From assembly GCF_000735605.1 (NCBI RefSeq), contig NZ_JPKG01000006.1, positions 434,001 to 498,000 of the forward strand: a stretch of 64,000 nt of DNA, given 5' to 3'. A model generated the notes under the pieces. That model saw only the letters and a program-made list of their open reading frames with translations. It had not been told where the DNA came from and made no database searches. Below are positions 42,021 through 53,100 of the stretch, in pieces. A program made the position numbers and the translations under genes. This DNA is from Allobosea sp. LC85. GTDB taxonomy: Bacteria; Pseudomonadota; Alphaproteobacteria; Rhizobiales; Beijerinckiaceae. Each line of letters begins with the position of its first letter. The stretch's first letter is position 1.

Positions 42021-42676
42021 TGAGAATTCTCGTCGTGGAGGACGAACGGCGCATCGCCGACGACGTCGCCGCGGCGCTTGCCGATGCGGGTTATGTTCCG
42101 GAGGTCGTCCATGACGGAGAGGCCGCCTGGTTTCGCGCCGAGACGGACGATTTCGATGCGCTCGTGCTCGACCTTGGCCTGCCGAAGCTCGATGGGCTCT
42201 CGGTTGTCCGCAAGCTGCGGGCAGCCTCGGTCAGGACCCCCATTTTGATCCTTACCGCGCGCGGCGCCTGGATGGAGCGCGTCGAAGGAATCGACGCCGG
42301 CGCCGACGACTATCTGCCCAAGCCATTTCAGGCCGAGGAACTGGTCGCCCGTGTTGGCGCGCTCATTCGCAGGGCCGGCGGCCACCTGACGCCTCAACTG
42401 GTCTATCGTGACCTCAACATCGACACGCGCCGCAGAACGGTTGCTGTTGGGGGGCGCAATGTCGAGTTGTCGCCGTTGGAATACCGGCTGCTGCGCTATC
42501 TCGTGCATAATCAGGGACGGGTCGTGTCGCAAAGCGAACTGATCGACCATGTCTATGGCGGCGATCATGAACCGGACAGCAACGCCGTCGAAGTGCTGGT
42601 CGGGCGTTTGCGCCGGAAGGTCGGGGCCGAGACGATCGGCACCCGTCGTGGTCATGGCTACATCATCGGGAGCTGA
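42017..42676 (+). CDS. OmpR/PhoB-family response regulator
   Basis: 219 residues. Receiver with VVEDERRIADDV, phospho-acceptor Asp52 in ALVLDLGLPKLDG, and KPFQAEELVARV; C-terminal winged helix with ELSPLEYRLLRYLVHNQGRVVSQSELIDHVYGGDHEPDSNAVEVLVGRLRRKVG and the wing IGTRRGHGYIIGS. Complete and normal. It overlaps the upstream PepSY-like gene by 4 bases and is followed 4 bases later by its kinase. Confidence 0.96.
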   Translation: MMRILVVEDERRIADDVAAALADAGYVPEVVHDGEAAWFRAETDDFDALVLDLGLPKLDGLSVVRKLRAASVRTPILILTARGAWMERVEGIDAGADDYLPKPFQAEELVARVGALIRRAGGHLTPQLVYRDLNIDTRRRTVAVGGRNVELSPLEYRLLRYLVHNQGRVVSQSELIDHVYGGDHEPDSNAVEVLVGRLRRKVGAETIGTRRGHGYIIGS

Positions 42677-42680
42677 GTCG

Positions 42681-44138
42681 ATGAGCTCGGGCTCGATCCG
42701 CAAGCGCATTCTGACGATCGCAGCCTTGACGATTGCCGTGACGCTCGCGGCCGCTGGCGCGGCCCTCATCCTGGTGTTCGAACAGCATGTCCTGAAGCGT
42801 ATCGCGATCGAGCTTGAGATCCGCTCCAGTGAACTGGCCAAGGCGTTCGAGCTCGATACGGACGGCAACCCGCTGATCAACCACGATCTCGCCGATGCGC
42901 GCTATCAGCTGCCCTATGGCGGCGCCTACTGGCAGATCAGCGAGGGGGAGGTGCAGCATCTGCGCTCGCGCTCGCTCTGGGACCAGATTCTGGATACGAG
43001 TACGGTCAAAGTGGAGGACAGGAGCAAGGGCGCATTCGAGATCGACGGGCCGAACAAATCCGAGCTCTATGTGCTCGAGCGCGCGGTGAAGCTCGACGGC
43101 GCCAATGGCCCACGGACATTCCAGCTGGCCGTCGCGCTTGACCATGCCGACATTGGCGAGCTGCGCCATGCCTTCTCCCTCGATGTCGCCAAGATCCTGT
43201 TCCTGCTCGCATTGTTGCTGATCGGCGGGGCCTGGTTGCAGATGCGGTTCGGCTTGCGACCTCTCCACCAGCTGCGCGCGAGCCTCACCGCCGTGCGCGA
43301 AGGCAGGACGTCGCGCCTGACGGGGACCCTTCCGGAGGAGATCAAGCCGCTGGTCGATGATCTGAACAGGTTGCTCGATCGCCAGGATGAGCTCGTGCGC
43401 AAGGCGCGTGACAGGGCGGGCCTACTGGCACATGGACTGAAAACGCCGCTCACGATTCTGTCGAGCGAGGTTGCACGCCTGGAGAGGTCCGGGCAGCACG
43501 CGCATGCGACCATCCTGCGTGAACAATGCGAAGCGATCAGCGCGCATGTCGAGCGCGAGCTTGCACGAGCACGGACTCACGGTGCGATACAGGCGGTGAG
43601 CATGAGAACGCTCGTGCTGCCGATCGTCGACCGGCTGGTCGATCTGATGAGCCGCGTCGACAGCTCCAACAGCATCACCTGGAGCGTCAAGATTCCCGGA
43701 AGCGTCAGCGCTGCAATGGAAACCGACGACTTCGCCGAGGTCGTTGGCAATCTACTCGACAACGCTCGCAAATGGGCGCGCAGTGCCGTCACGGTGCAGG
43801 TCCACACCATTGACGGCGGCGGCACCGTTCTCTCGGTCACGGATGACGGACCGGGTGTGCCGGGAGACCGGCGCCAGCTGATCCTGCAACGCGGCGTCCA
43901 CTTCGCTCCGGACAGTCACCATTCGTCCGGGCTGGGCCTTGCGATCGTCTCGGATACATTGGCCGAATATGGCCGGGAACTGATCATCGCCGACACTGAA
44001 ACGGGCTGCACCATCTCTTTCGAAATTGAGCCGCCCCGGCGCAGCGAACGAAAGCAGGGAGATGCTGCAGTGAAGCTGAGACCTGCCAGTCATCCACTAG
44101 GTAGAATGGATCCGGGCAAGGTTGCTTCGGCCGAATGA
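42681..44138 (+). CDS. Membrane sensor histidine kinase (EnvZ/PhoQ-like)
   Basis: 485 residues from ATG 42681. Two membrane spans (about 12-34 and 172-195) enclose a ~135-residue periplasmic region. HAMP-like linker, dimerisation box with His in LLAHGLKTPLTILSSEVARL, N-box EVVGNLLDNARKWA, G1 VTDDGPGVPGDRR and G2 HHSSGLGLAIVSDTLAEYG. The A-H-G/D-L-K-T-P-L box and 'N-L-L-D-N-A-x-K-W' are typical of the PhoQ/PmrB side of the family, whose periplasmic parts often sense ions or peptides. The PepSY-like exported protein in the same operon is a likely modulator. Confidence 0.94.
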   Translation: MSSGSIRKRILTIAALTIAVTLAAAGAALILVFEQHVLKRIAIELEIRSSELAKAFELDTDGNPLINHDLADARYQLPYGGAYWQISEGEVQHLRSRSLWDQILDTSTVKVEDRSKGAFEIDGPNKSELYVLERAVKLDGANGPRTFQLAVALDHADIGELRHAFSLDVAKILFLLALLLIGGAWLQMRFGLRPLHQLRASLTAVREGRTSRLTGTLPEEIKPLVDDLNRLLDRQDELVRKARDRAGLLAHGLKTPLTILSSEVARLERSGQHAHATILREQCEAISAHVERELARARTHGAIQAVSMRTLVLPIVDRLVDLMSRVDSSNSITWSVKIPGSVSAAMETDDFAEVVGNLLDNARKWARSAVTVQVHTIDGGGTVLSVTDDGPGVPGDRRQLILQRGVHFAPDSHHSSGLGLAIVSDTLAEYGRELIIADTETGCTISFEIEPPRRSERKQGDAAVKLRPASHPLGRMDPGKVASAE

Positions 44139-44174
44139 AGCTCGAGCCGGAGCACAGTCACAGCCGCAATCGCT

Positions 44175-45572
44175 TCAGATATGAATGGCGTGGCCGAGCG
44201 CCTTCAGCGCCGCCTCCTGCACGGCTTCGCCGAGCGTGGGGTGAGCGTGGATCGTTCCCGCGATATCCTCGAGCGTCGCGCCCATCTCGATGGCGAGCCC
44301 AAAAGCCGCACTGAGTTCGGAGACGGACTGCCCGACCGCCTGGATACCCAGGATCACATGGGTGTTGGCCTGCGCGACGATGCGGACAAAGCCCTGCTCG
44401 CTGTGCAGCGTCATCGCACGGCCACTGGCGGCGAGCGGAAACTGCCCGATCTTGATCTCGAAGCCGGCACGGAGCGCCTCGTCCGGCGAGAGACCGGCCG
44501 AGACGATCTCCGGATCGGTGAAGCAGATCGCCGGAATACAACGCTTGTCCCACGCGCGCGGCAGGCCGGCCACGATCTCCGCCACCAGCTCACCCTGCGC
44601 CATGGCGCGGTGCGCCAGCATCGGCTCGCCGGTGACGTCACCGATCGCATGGATACCGCGCATCGAGGTCTCGCAGCGCTCACCGATGCGGATGAAGCTG
44701 CCATCCATGTCGAGCACCAGCTCCTCGAGACCGAGATCGGACAGCACCGGCTTGCGGCCAACTGTGACGAGTATCGTGTCCGCAGCGATCCGCCGTTCCT
44801 TGCCTTCCGCCGCTTCAACCAGCAGGGACTTGCCATCCGGAGCCGCGCCGCGCGCCTTCGCTCCAAGCAGAAGCTCAACGCCGAGCCTCGACAGCGATCG
44901 TTCGACCGGCGCGGTCAGCTCGGCATCGTAAAGCGGGAGAATCTTTGGCAACGCCTCGACGATCGTGACCTGCGAGCCGAGCTTGGCAAAGGCAATCCCC
45001 AGTTCGAGGCCGATATAGCCGGCCCCGACCACCGCCAGCCGCGCGGGAATCTCGGGCAGCGACAACGCCTGCGTCGACGAGATCACCGTGTCACCAAAGG
45101 GCAGGAAGGGCAGTTCGACCGGTGCCGAGCCGGTGGCGATAACGATTGTTTCGGCCCGAATCAGCTTCGGCCCCGTCTCGGTCTCGACGGCAACGGTCTT
45201 GCCGTCACGAAAGCGAGCGCGGCCATGGACGATCTTGACCTTGGACTTGCGCAAGAGCGCGGCGACGCCGTTGTTCAGGCGCTGGACGATCCCGTCCTTC
45301 CAGCCGATGGCCTGCTTGAGATCGAGCGCCGGCGCCGAGGCCGTGAGGCCGAACGGCGTCTTGCCCTGAGCAGCTGCGGCCAGCTTCTCGTATTCGTCGG
45401 CAACATGGATCAGCGCCTTGGAGGGGATGCAGCCGACATTGAGGCAGCTGCCGCCGAGCTTCGCGCTCTCGACGATCACTGTGTCGATGCCGAGCTGGCC
45501 GGCCCTGATGGCGCAGACATATCCGCCTGGGCCGGCGCCGATGACGAGCAGTTTGCAGGTGATCTCGATCAT
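44175..45572 (-). CDS. lpdA: Dihydrolipoyl dehydrogenase (E3) of the branched-chain 2-oxoacid dehydrogenase
   Basis: 465 residues from ATG 45570-45572, 4 bases after the E2 stop. FAD-binding motif VIGAGPGGYVCAIRAG, redox-active disulfide GGSCLNVGCIPSK, second dinucleotide motif VVGAGYIGLELGIAFAKLG, FAD phosphate-binding strand MRGIHAIGDVTGEPMLAHRAM and the C-terminal catalytic dyad in IHAHPTLGEAVQEA. It reoxidises dihydrolipoyl groups of the E2 encoded just upstream, passing electrons to NAD+. Position in the bkd operon makes it the dedicated E3. Confidence 0.96.
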   Translation of the reverse strand: MIEITCKLLVIGAGPGGYVCAIRAGQLGIDTVIVESAKLGGSCLNVGCIPSKALIHVADEYEKLAAAAQGKTPFGLTASAPALDLKQAIGWKDGIVQRLNNGVAALLRKSKVKIVHGRARFRDGKTVAVETETGPKLIRAETIVIATGSAPVELPFLPFGDTVISSTQALSLPEIPARLAVVGAGYIGLELGIAFAKLGSQVTIVEALPKILPLYDAELTAPVERSLSRLGVELLLGAKARGAAPDGKSLLVEAAEGKERRIAADTILVTVGRKPVLSDLGLEELVLDMDGSFIRIGERCETSMRGIHAIGDVTGEPMLAHRAMAQGELVAEIVAGLPRAWDKRCIPAICFTDPEIVSAGLSPDEALRAGFEIKIGQFPLAASGRAMTLHSEQGFVRIVAQANTHVILGIQAVGQSVSELSAAFGLAIEMGATLEDIAGTIHAHPTLGEAVQEAALKALGHAIHI

Positions 45573-45576
45573 GGCG

Positions 45577-46893
45577 TCAGGCATCCACGAAGAGCGTTGC
45601 CGGGTTTTCCAGTAGCTCCTTGAGCCGCTGCACGAAAACGGCCGCATCCCAGCCGTCGATGACGCGATGGTCGAAGCTCGACGACAGGTTCATCATCTTG
45701 CGCGGGACGAAGCTGCTCCCATTCCACATCGGTCGGACCATCATCTTGTTTACGCCGACGATGGCGACCTCGGGATGGTTGATCACCGGCGTGGTGGCAA
45801 TGCCGCCGAGCGCGCCGAGCGACGTGATGGTAATGGTGGAGCCGGTCAAGTCGTCACGGGTCGCGCTGCCTTCGCGTCCCCGGTCGGCGAGGCGGCCGAG
45901 CTCGCGGGCGCAGTCCCAGAGATCGCGAGCCTCGGCGTGTTTCACGACCGGCACGATCAGCCCGGAGGGCGTCTGGGTCGCGATGCCGATATGGATGCCG
46001 GCATGCTGGTGAACGATCCCGGCCTCGTCGTCGAACAGAGCGTTCAGGTTCGGCTGCTCGGCCAGCGCCTTGACCAGCGCCCGCATCACGAAGGGCAGGA
46101 GTGTCAGCTTCGGTCGTTCCGGCGTCGGCTTCTTGTTCAGGACGGCGCGCAGATCCTCGAGCGCGGTGACATCGACCTCCTCGACGATGGTGATGTGCGG
46201 GATGCGCGCCTTGGACAGCGCCATCTTCTCCGCAATCTTGCGGCGCAGGCCGACGATCTTGACGTCGGTGACTGCGGTCCTCCGCGCCAGCCCTGGTGCG
46301 CGTTCGGCCTCGGGCCCGCGCAGCACGAAGCTGTCGAGGTCCTCATGGGTGATGCGCCCCCCCGGGCCGGAGCCCGCGACCTGGCGCAGATCGATGCCGG
46401 CCTCGCGCGCCTTCAGTCGGACGGCCGGCGAGGCGAGCGGCTTCTCGCCAGCCTGCCGTCTCGGTGCGGCGCTCAGCGCGGGAGATGAGACAGCGCGCGG
46501 CTTGGGCGATGGAGCGGGCCTGGTCTCGGCCGGCTTTGCCGGAGCGGAGGCAGGCGCTTCGTTCTTAGGCCCAGCGGCAGGCTTCGTGGCAACGACCGGC
46601 TCGGGCGCCTCGTTCGCTTCCGCCTCGCCTGCCTCGGCCGCGCCTTCGCCTGCAACCTTCAGCCGGACCAGCGCCGAGCCGATCGCGACGGTGTCGCCGA
46701 TATCGGCGCCGACCCAGACCACCTCGCCCTCGACCGGCGACGGGATCTCGACCGTCGCCTTGTCGGTCATCACGGCAGCAAGAAGATCGTCCTCGCGCAC
46801 GATGTCGCCGACCTTGACGTGCCACTCGACGAGCTCGGCCTCGGCAATGCCCTCGCCGACATCCGGAAGCTTGATGACCCGTTCCGCCATCAT
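45577..46893 (-). CDS. bkdB: Branched-chain 2-oxoacid dehydrogenase, E2 acyltransferase
   Basis: 438 residues from ATG 46891-46893, overlapping the E1-beta stop (ATGA). One lipoyl domain (1-78) with Lys45 in VMTDKATVEIPSP, an Ala/Pro/Glu-rich linker, a peripheral-subunit-binding domain (ASPAVRLKAREAGIDLRQVAGSGPGGRITHEDL) and a catalytic domain ending in LSSSFDHRVIDGWDAAVFVQRLKELLENP, whose His-x3-Asp pair is the active site. It accepts the acyl group from E1 and transfers it to CoA, forming the core of the complex. Size and order are as expected. Confidence 0.95.
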   Translation of the reverse strand: MMAERVIKLPDVGEGIAEAELVEWHVKVGDIVREDDLLAAVMTDKATVEIPSPVEGEVVWVGADIGDTVAIGSALVRLKVAGEGAAEAGEAEANEAPEPVVATKPAAGPKNEAPASAPAKPAETRPAPSPKPRAVSSPALSAAPRRQAGEKPLASPAVRLKAREAGIDLRQVAGSGPGGRITHEDLDSFVLRGPEAERAPGLARRTAVTDVKIVGLRRKIAEKMALSKARIPHITIVEEVDVTALEDLRAVLNKKPTPERPKLTLLPFVMRALVKALAEQPNLNALFDDEAGIVHQHAGIHIGIATQTPSGLIVPVVKHAEARDLWDCARELGRLADRGREGSATRDDLTGSTITITSLGALGGIATTPVINHPEVAIVGVNKMMVRPMWNGSSFVPRKMMNLSSSFDHRVIDGWDAAVFVQRLKELLENPATLFVDA

Positions 46894-47906
46894 CGGCTCT
46901 CCATGATCTCGCGCAGGGCGGCGCCGACACGCGCCGGGCCGGGGAAATAGGCCCATTCCTGGGCATGCGGATAGGGCGTGTCCCAGCCGGCGACGCGCAT
47001 GACCGGCGCCTCGAGATGGTAGAAGCAATGCTCCTGCACCAGGGCGGTGAGCTCTGCGCCGAAGCCCGAGGTCAGCGTCGCCTCGTGCAGGACGATGCAA
47101 CGGCCGGTCTTGCGCACGGAGGCCACGATCGTGTCGAGATCGAGCGGCAGCAGGCTGCGCAGGTCGATGACCTCGGCGTCGATGCCGGTCTCTTCGGCCG
47201 CCGCCTCGGCGACATGAACCATGGTGCCATAGGCGATGATGGTGACGCTCGCGCCCGCGCGCCGGATCGCGGCCTTGCCGAGCGGCAACGCGAAATGGCC
47301 GTCCGGCACCTCGCTCAGCTCGTGTTTGGACCAGGGCGTCACCGGGCGATCGTGATGACCGTCGAACGGGCCGTTATAGAGCCGCTTGGGTTCGAGGAAG
47401 ATGACCGGATCGGGATCCTCGATCGCTGCGATCAACAGGCCCTTGGCGTCATGCGGATTGGAAGGCACCACGGTCTTCAGCCCGGAGACATGGGTGAAGA
47501 GCGCTTCCGGACTCTGACTATGCGTCTGGCCGCCAAAGATGCCGCCGCCGGTCGGCATGCGGATCACCAACGGGCAGGTGAAATCACCGGCCGAGCGATA
47601 GCGCAGCCTGGCCGCCTCCGAGACGATCTGGTCGTAGGCCGGATACATGTAGTCGGCGAACTGGATCTCGACGCAGGGGCGCAGGCCATAGGCCGCCATG
47701 CCGACCGCGGTGCCGACGATGCCGAGCTCGTTGATGGGAGCGTCGAAGCAGCGGTTCACCCCGTATTTCTGCTGCAGGCCATGGGTGCATCGGAACACCC
47801 CCCCGAAGAAGCCGACATCCTCGCCATAGACCACGACATTCTCGTCGCGACCCATCGAGACATCGAGCGCCGAACGGATCGCCTCGATCATCGTCATCCG
47901 AGCCAT
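46890..47906 (-). CDS. bkdA2: Branched-chain 2-oxoacid dehydrogenase, E1 beta subunit
   Basis: 338 residues from ATG 47904-47906. Hallmarks: VVVYGEDVGFFGGVFRCTHGLQQKYG, APINELGIVGTAVGMAAYGLRPCVEIQFADYMYPAYDQIVSEAARLRYRSAG, and GGIFGGQTHSQSPEALFTHVSGLKTVVPSNP, the features of the BCKDH type. It completes the thiamine-diphosphate active site with the alpha subunit, whose gene lies 4 bases upstream. Confidence 0.95.
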   Translation of the reverse strand: MARMTMIEAIRSALDVSMGRDENVVVYGEDVGFFGGVFRCTHGLQQKYGVNRCFDAPINELGIVGTAVGMAAYGLRPCVEIQFADYMYPAYDQIVSEAARLRYRSAGDFTCPLVIRMPTGGGIFGGQTHSQSPEALFTHVSGLKTVVPSNPHDAKGLLIAAIEDPDPVIFLEPKRLYNGPFDGHHDRPVTPWSKHELSEVPDGHFALPLGKAAIRRAGASVTIIAYGTMVHVAEAAAEETGIDAEVIDLRSLLPLDLDTIVASVRKTGRCIVLHEATLTSGFGAELTALVQEHCFYHLEAPVMRVAGWDTPYPHAQEWAYFPGPARVGAALREIMESR

Positions 47907-47910
47907 CGCG

Positions 47911-49466
<1,556 letters not shown>

Positions 49467-49596
49467 CGTGCCTTCCCCCGTCGCAGCAACGACGGTAATC
49501 CGGCAAACGGAAAGAGATTTCCCGAAGGTGCTCGACCTTTGCAGATATCTCGGTCAATTCTTCTGCAATTCTCTTCAACTGCGGAAGATTCATCCG
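49467..49596. promoter_or_regulatory. Divergent control region between the bkd operon and bkdR
   Basis: 130 bp with the promoters for the leftward bkd operon and rightward regulator gene. AT-richer segments such as TTTGCAGATATCTCGGTCAATTCTTCTGCAATTC are the kind of loosely palindromic sequence bound by Lrp-type proteins; no exact operator can be assigned. Confidence 0.55.
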
Positions 49597-50091
49597 ATGT
49601 CCGGCAAGACCAGGCGCAGCGACGCTCTCGATCCTATCGACCGGCGGATTCTGTCCGCTCTGCGGGCCGATGGCCGCCTGACCACGACCGCATTGGCCGA
49701 GAAGGTCGGGCTCTCGCACTCGCCCTGCTGGACGCGGGTCCGGCGGCTGGAGGAAAGCGGCGCAATCGAGCGCTATGTGGCAGTGCTGGATCACGCGGCG
49801 CTGGGGCTCAACAACACCGTCTTCGTCGAGATCACGCTCGACAAGCACGACGACAAGGTGCTCGACACGTTCGGGGACGCGCTGGCGCGCATTCCCGAAG
49901 TGGTCGAGGCTCATCTCGTCACTGGCGAATACGACTATCTCGTCAAGGTCGTGGTCAGCGGCACCGACCACTACGAGCGTTTCCTCCGGGAGACGCTGTA
50001 CCGGATCCCCGGAATCCGCCAGTCACGCACGACCTTTGGTCTCAGGACGCTGAAGCGGGCGATCTCGGTCGATCCGCTGCAATTGCCGTGA
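49597..50091 (+). CDS. bkdR: Lrp/AsnC-family regulator of branched-chain keto acid genes
   Basis: 164 residues from ATG 49597, the point where the Lrp homology begins; the frame is open to 49468. HTH domain LDPIDRRILSALRADGRLTTTALAEKVGLSHSPCWTRVRRLEESGAIERYVAVLD, then the RAM/effector domain (VFVEITLDKHDDKVLDTFGDALARIPEVVEAHLVTGEYDYLVKVVVSGTDHYERFLRETLYRIPGI). Divergent from the bkd operon by 130 bp, as in Pseudomonas where BkdR activates bkd genes in response to branched-chain amino acids. Assignment by family plus position. Confidence 0.92.
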   Translation: MSGKTRRSDALDPIDRRILSALRADGRLTTTALAEKVGLSHSPCWTRVRRLEESGAIERYVAVLDHAALGLNNTVFVEITLDKHDDKVLDTFGDALARIPEVVEAHLVTGEYDYLVKVVVSGTDHYERFLRETLYRIPGIRQSRTTFGLRTLKRAISVDPLQLP

Positions 50092-50112
50092 CCCGCCATG
50101 CCCCTGGCCCGT

Positions 50113-53100
50113 TCAGTGCCGCTGGCTCAGCGTAACGACATTGTCCTGCAGGCGCCGGACGATCAACCGCGTCACCGAGAGCGCCATTTTCGGGAACTCC
50201 GTCAGCAGGGCGACGAAAACCTCCTTGCGCAAGCGGAGCGCCGTTAGCGGCGTGGTCGCGATGACCGTTGCCGAACGGGGATCATCGGTCACGATCCCCA
50301 TTTCACCGAACAGGCTGTTGGCGTTCATGGTCGAGATGCGGACAGGCGGTCCCGACGTCTCGGACAAGACGTCGGCCGAGCCCGTGATCAGCAGATATGC
50401 GGCGTCCGACTCGTCGCCCTGGCGAAAGATGACATCCCCCGCCGCGAACTCGACCCGCTCGCCGGTGAAGGCCAGCAACCGCAGGCGTACCGTATCGACA
50501 TCGGCAAAGATCGGCACGGAACGCAGGGCACGCAGCTCGATGCTGCCAGCGTCCAGCTGATCGCTCCCAAACGCCTCGTCGGACTGAGCTTGCGTTTGAA
50601 CCGCCGCGTCGGTGGAACTGACGGAGTTGGTTCCATGGAATTCAAGGCTGGCGTCGAAGCGACCCAGTTCCGCAATCTGCCGGCCGACAACGAGAACGGT
50701 CCGCCCCTTCATGAAGGTCGTGATCCGCGCGAACAGCCTGGCAGCCTCGGCCTGACCGAAAGACACCAACGCGTCGTTCAGGATCAGGATCTGCGGGCGC
50801 TTGATCAGGCAACGCGCCAGAGCGACGGCCGCCCTCGCCGCCGGGAACAGGAACTGCCCGCCATAGCCGGCCTGTTGCTCAAGCCCCCAACGATAGACAT
50901 CTCGCTCAAGGCCCAGCTCGATCAGGCTCTCACGGATGGCCTCGAGTGCGCGCTCCGCATCGGCGGCACTGCTGCTGGCAACGCAGCCGAACAGCAAGTT
51001 GTCGCGCAGGGGCGCCGCCGGGCAATAGCGGGCCGGATCGTAGAAGGCGATGGCATCCGCCATCGCCGGGCTGGCCTGCGCGCGGAAAGCGCGCCGCGCC
51101 GCGAGAATGCGGACCTCGTCCGCCTCGCCCAGCAGCCCCAGGCGATGCCGCGGCTCCGCATAGAGAAATGCCAGCGCGATCAACCGGGAGCGATCGACCT
51201 CCCGGAGCGTGCCGGCCTCGGCCCGCCCGAGAATGACCTGATATTCCGGGAACTGGTCAGCGGAGATGAAGGAGAACTGCTCGAACAGGACGTGATCGGG
51301 TGGAAGATCGCGAAAGATCTCAAGCATGGTCGCTGCGATACGCCGCCCTATCTGGGTCAGGAGCGTGGTCAACCCTTGCGCGTCCAGAATGGAACGGACC
51401 AGCTTGTGACTGGCCAGGCGTTCCCCGGCGAGCCCGGGATCGGTGACGACACCGAAGAGGATATTCTCGCCGATGGTGGCATTCCGTGTGTATCGCTCGG
51501 GATCGTAGGGCTCCACGGCATCACCCGCCCCGCGTCCAATCAGCCTGGAGCGAATTCTCCCGCGGATCTCGGCGACCTTGTTGACGATCTCGGTCGGGTC
51601 GTCCGCACTGAGTTGGCGCTGAAGGCCGAAGCGAAATACCGTTTCGGCAAGCCCGACCACACCCAGCACCTCGACCAGAAGCAGTTCGAGCTCGGGCCTG
51701 CTCGCGACGCCGGCGCCATTGAAATCGAGCAACCAAGGCGGCGCCCCCGCCTGAGCCGGAACAGGGCGGCGCAGGCCGTAGAGTATGTTGTCGCGCAGGG
51801 AAGCATCGAGAATGACGGGTTCGCTTCCGAGATAGGCCAGCGTCCGCCCTCTCCGTTCGGAGGACAACGAAGCCAGAGGAATTCCGGCCAACGTCACCGC
51901 GCCGTCGAACGGCCCCATGCTGCCCCCGAGCACACAAGCGAACGCAGCCGCCCCCTCCCCCGCCTTGTCGATCAGGGCGAAATTCCCCCCCAAAGGCAGG
52001 GCGAATGAAACACGCTCGAGCAGCCGGTCGCCGGCCGGCCCAAGAACCGTCAGCCCCTTGGCCGCGATCATGCCTTCACCAAGCACGATCCCCTCTCCCG
52101 GGGATGGGGCGAGCGGCAGTTCAGGCGCCGGGGCATCGTCCAGCGAGAACTGCTGGGTGACCTGCTGAAACCGCGCCTCGACGTCGAGGCGCTGCTGATC
52201 CCAGTCGATCAGTTCCTTTACTGGCGTCGGCAGGTCACGATAAGCGGCGATGACCGCGACGAGCTGGCCGATGTCGAGCCGGCCGGTCAGAGCAAAATAC
52301 CCCCCAATCGTATAGAACAGGAATGGCGTCAGCTGGGCCAACAGGTTGTTCAGGAACTTGACCGCGAATTTGCGCCCATAGAGCTGGTAGCGGATGCCGA
52401 ACAGCCTCTCGAGGCGCGCCGCGACGAGTTCCTTCTCGACCGCAGAGGTCCCGTGGCCAGCGACCTCGTCAAGCGACTCGACGACCTCGCCGATCTTGCC
52501 GGCAAGAGCCCGCGACTCGAGCTGGCGCTGCTGCCCGAGCCGTATCTGCTCACGCCGCATCCGGGGAATGATAACGGCCTGCACGAGAACGATGCCTGCC
52601 GCGATCGAACCCAGCGCCAGGTTCTGCAGCAGAATGAAGATGAGTGCGGTCAGGGCCTGACCACCGAGCAGAACCGGCTGGATGAAGGCATCACCGACGA
52701 AGCCGCCGATCGGCTCGACCTCGTCCTTGATCACAGTCGCGGCCTCGGACGGTTTGAGCCGGCGGCGCGCCTCGGGCGTGAAACTCAATAACGTCGCAAA
52801 AAGGTCGGCGCGCAGGCGCTGCAGCAGCCGTTCACCCAAGGCCCCCTTGCGCATGTTGATGACGTATTTGAAGCCACCATTAATGAGGACCAGCAGCAGG
52901 AACAGAACGGACAGGGCAAACAGATAGCCGATGCGGTCGAGCGTAAGGCCGCTCAGAAGTTCACGGCTGCCGCCGAGCCAGGCAGGAAGGGAGAGCGAAA
53001 ACCGGAAGAGCCGTGCAGTCTCCGACCCACCAGAAAAGGCGCGGCCCTGAATGGCGTCCGTGATGATGTATTTCGGCAGCTCAAGCGAAAGATAATAGAA

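Noticed and set aside
44181..45623. Plus-strand frame of 480 codons antisense to the E3 gene
   Set aside because: The minus strand encodes a textbook dihydrolipoyl dehydrogenase with its redox disulfide; the antisense product has no motif.
50590..52008. Plus-strand frame of 472 codons antisense to the ABC-like gene
   Set aside because: The sense protein has membrane spans and an intact cNMP-binding domain; the antisense product is Arg/Gln/Pro-rich with no ribosome-binding site.
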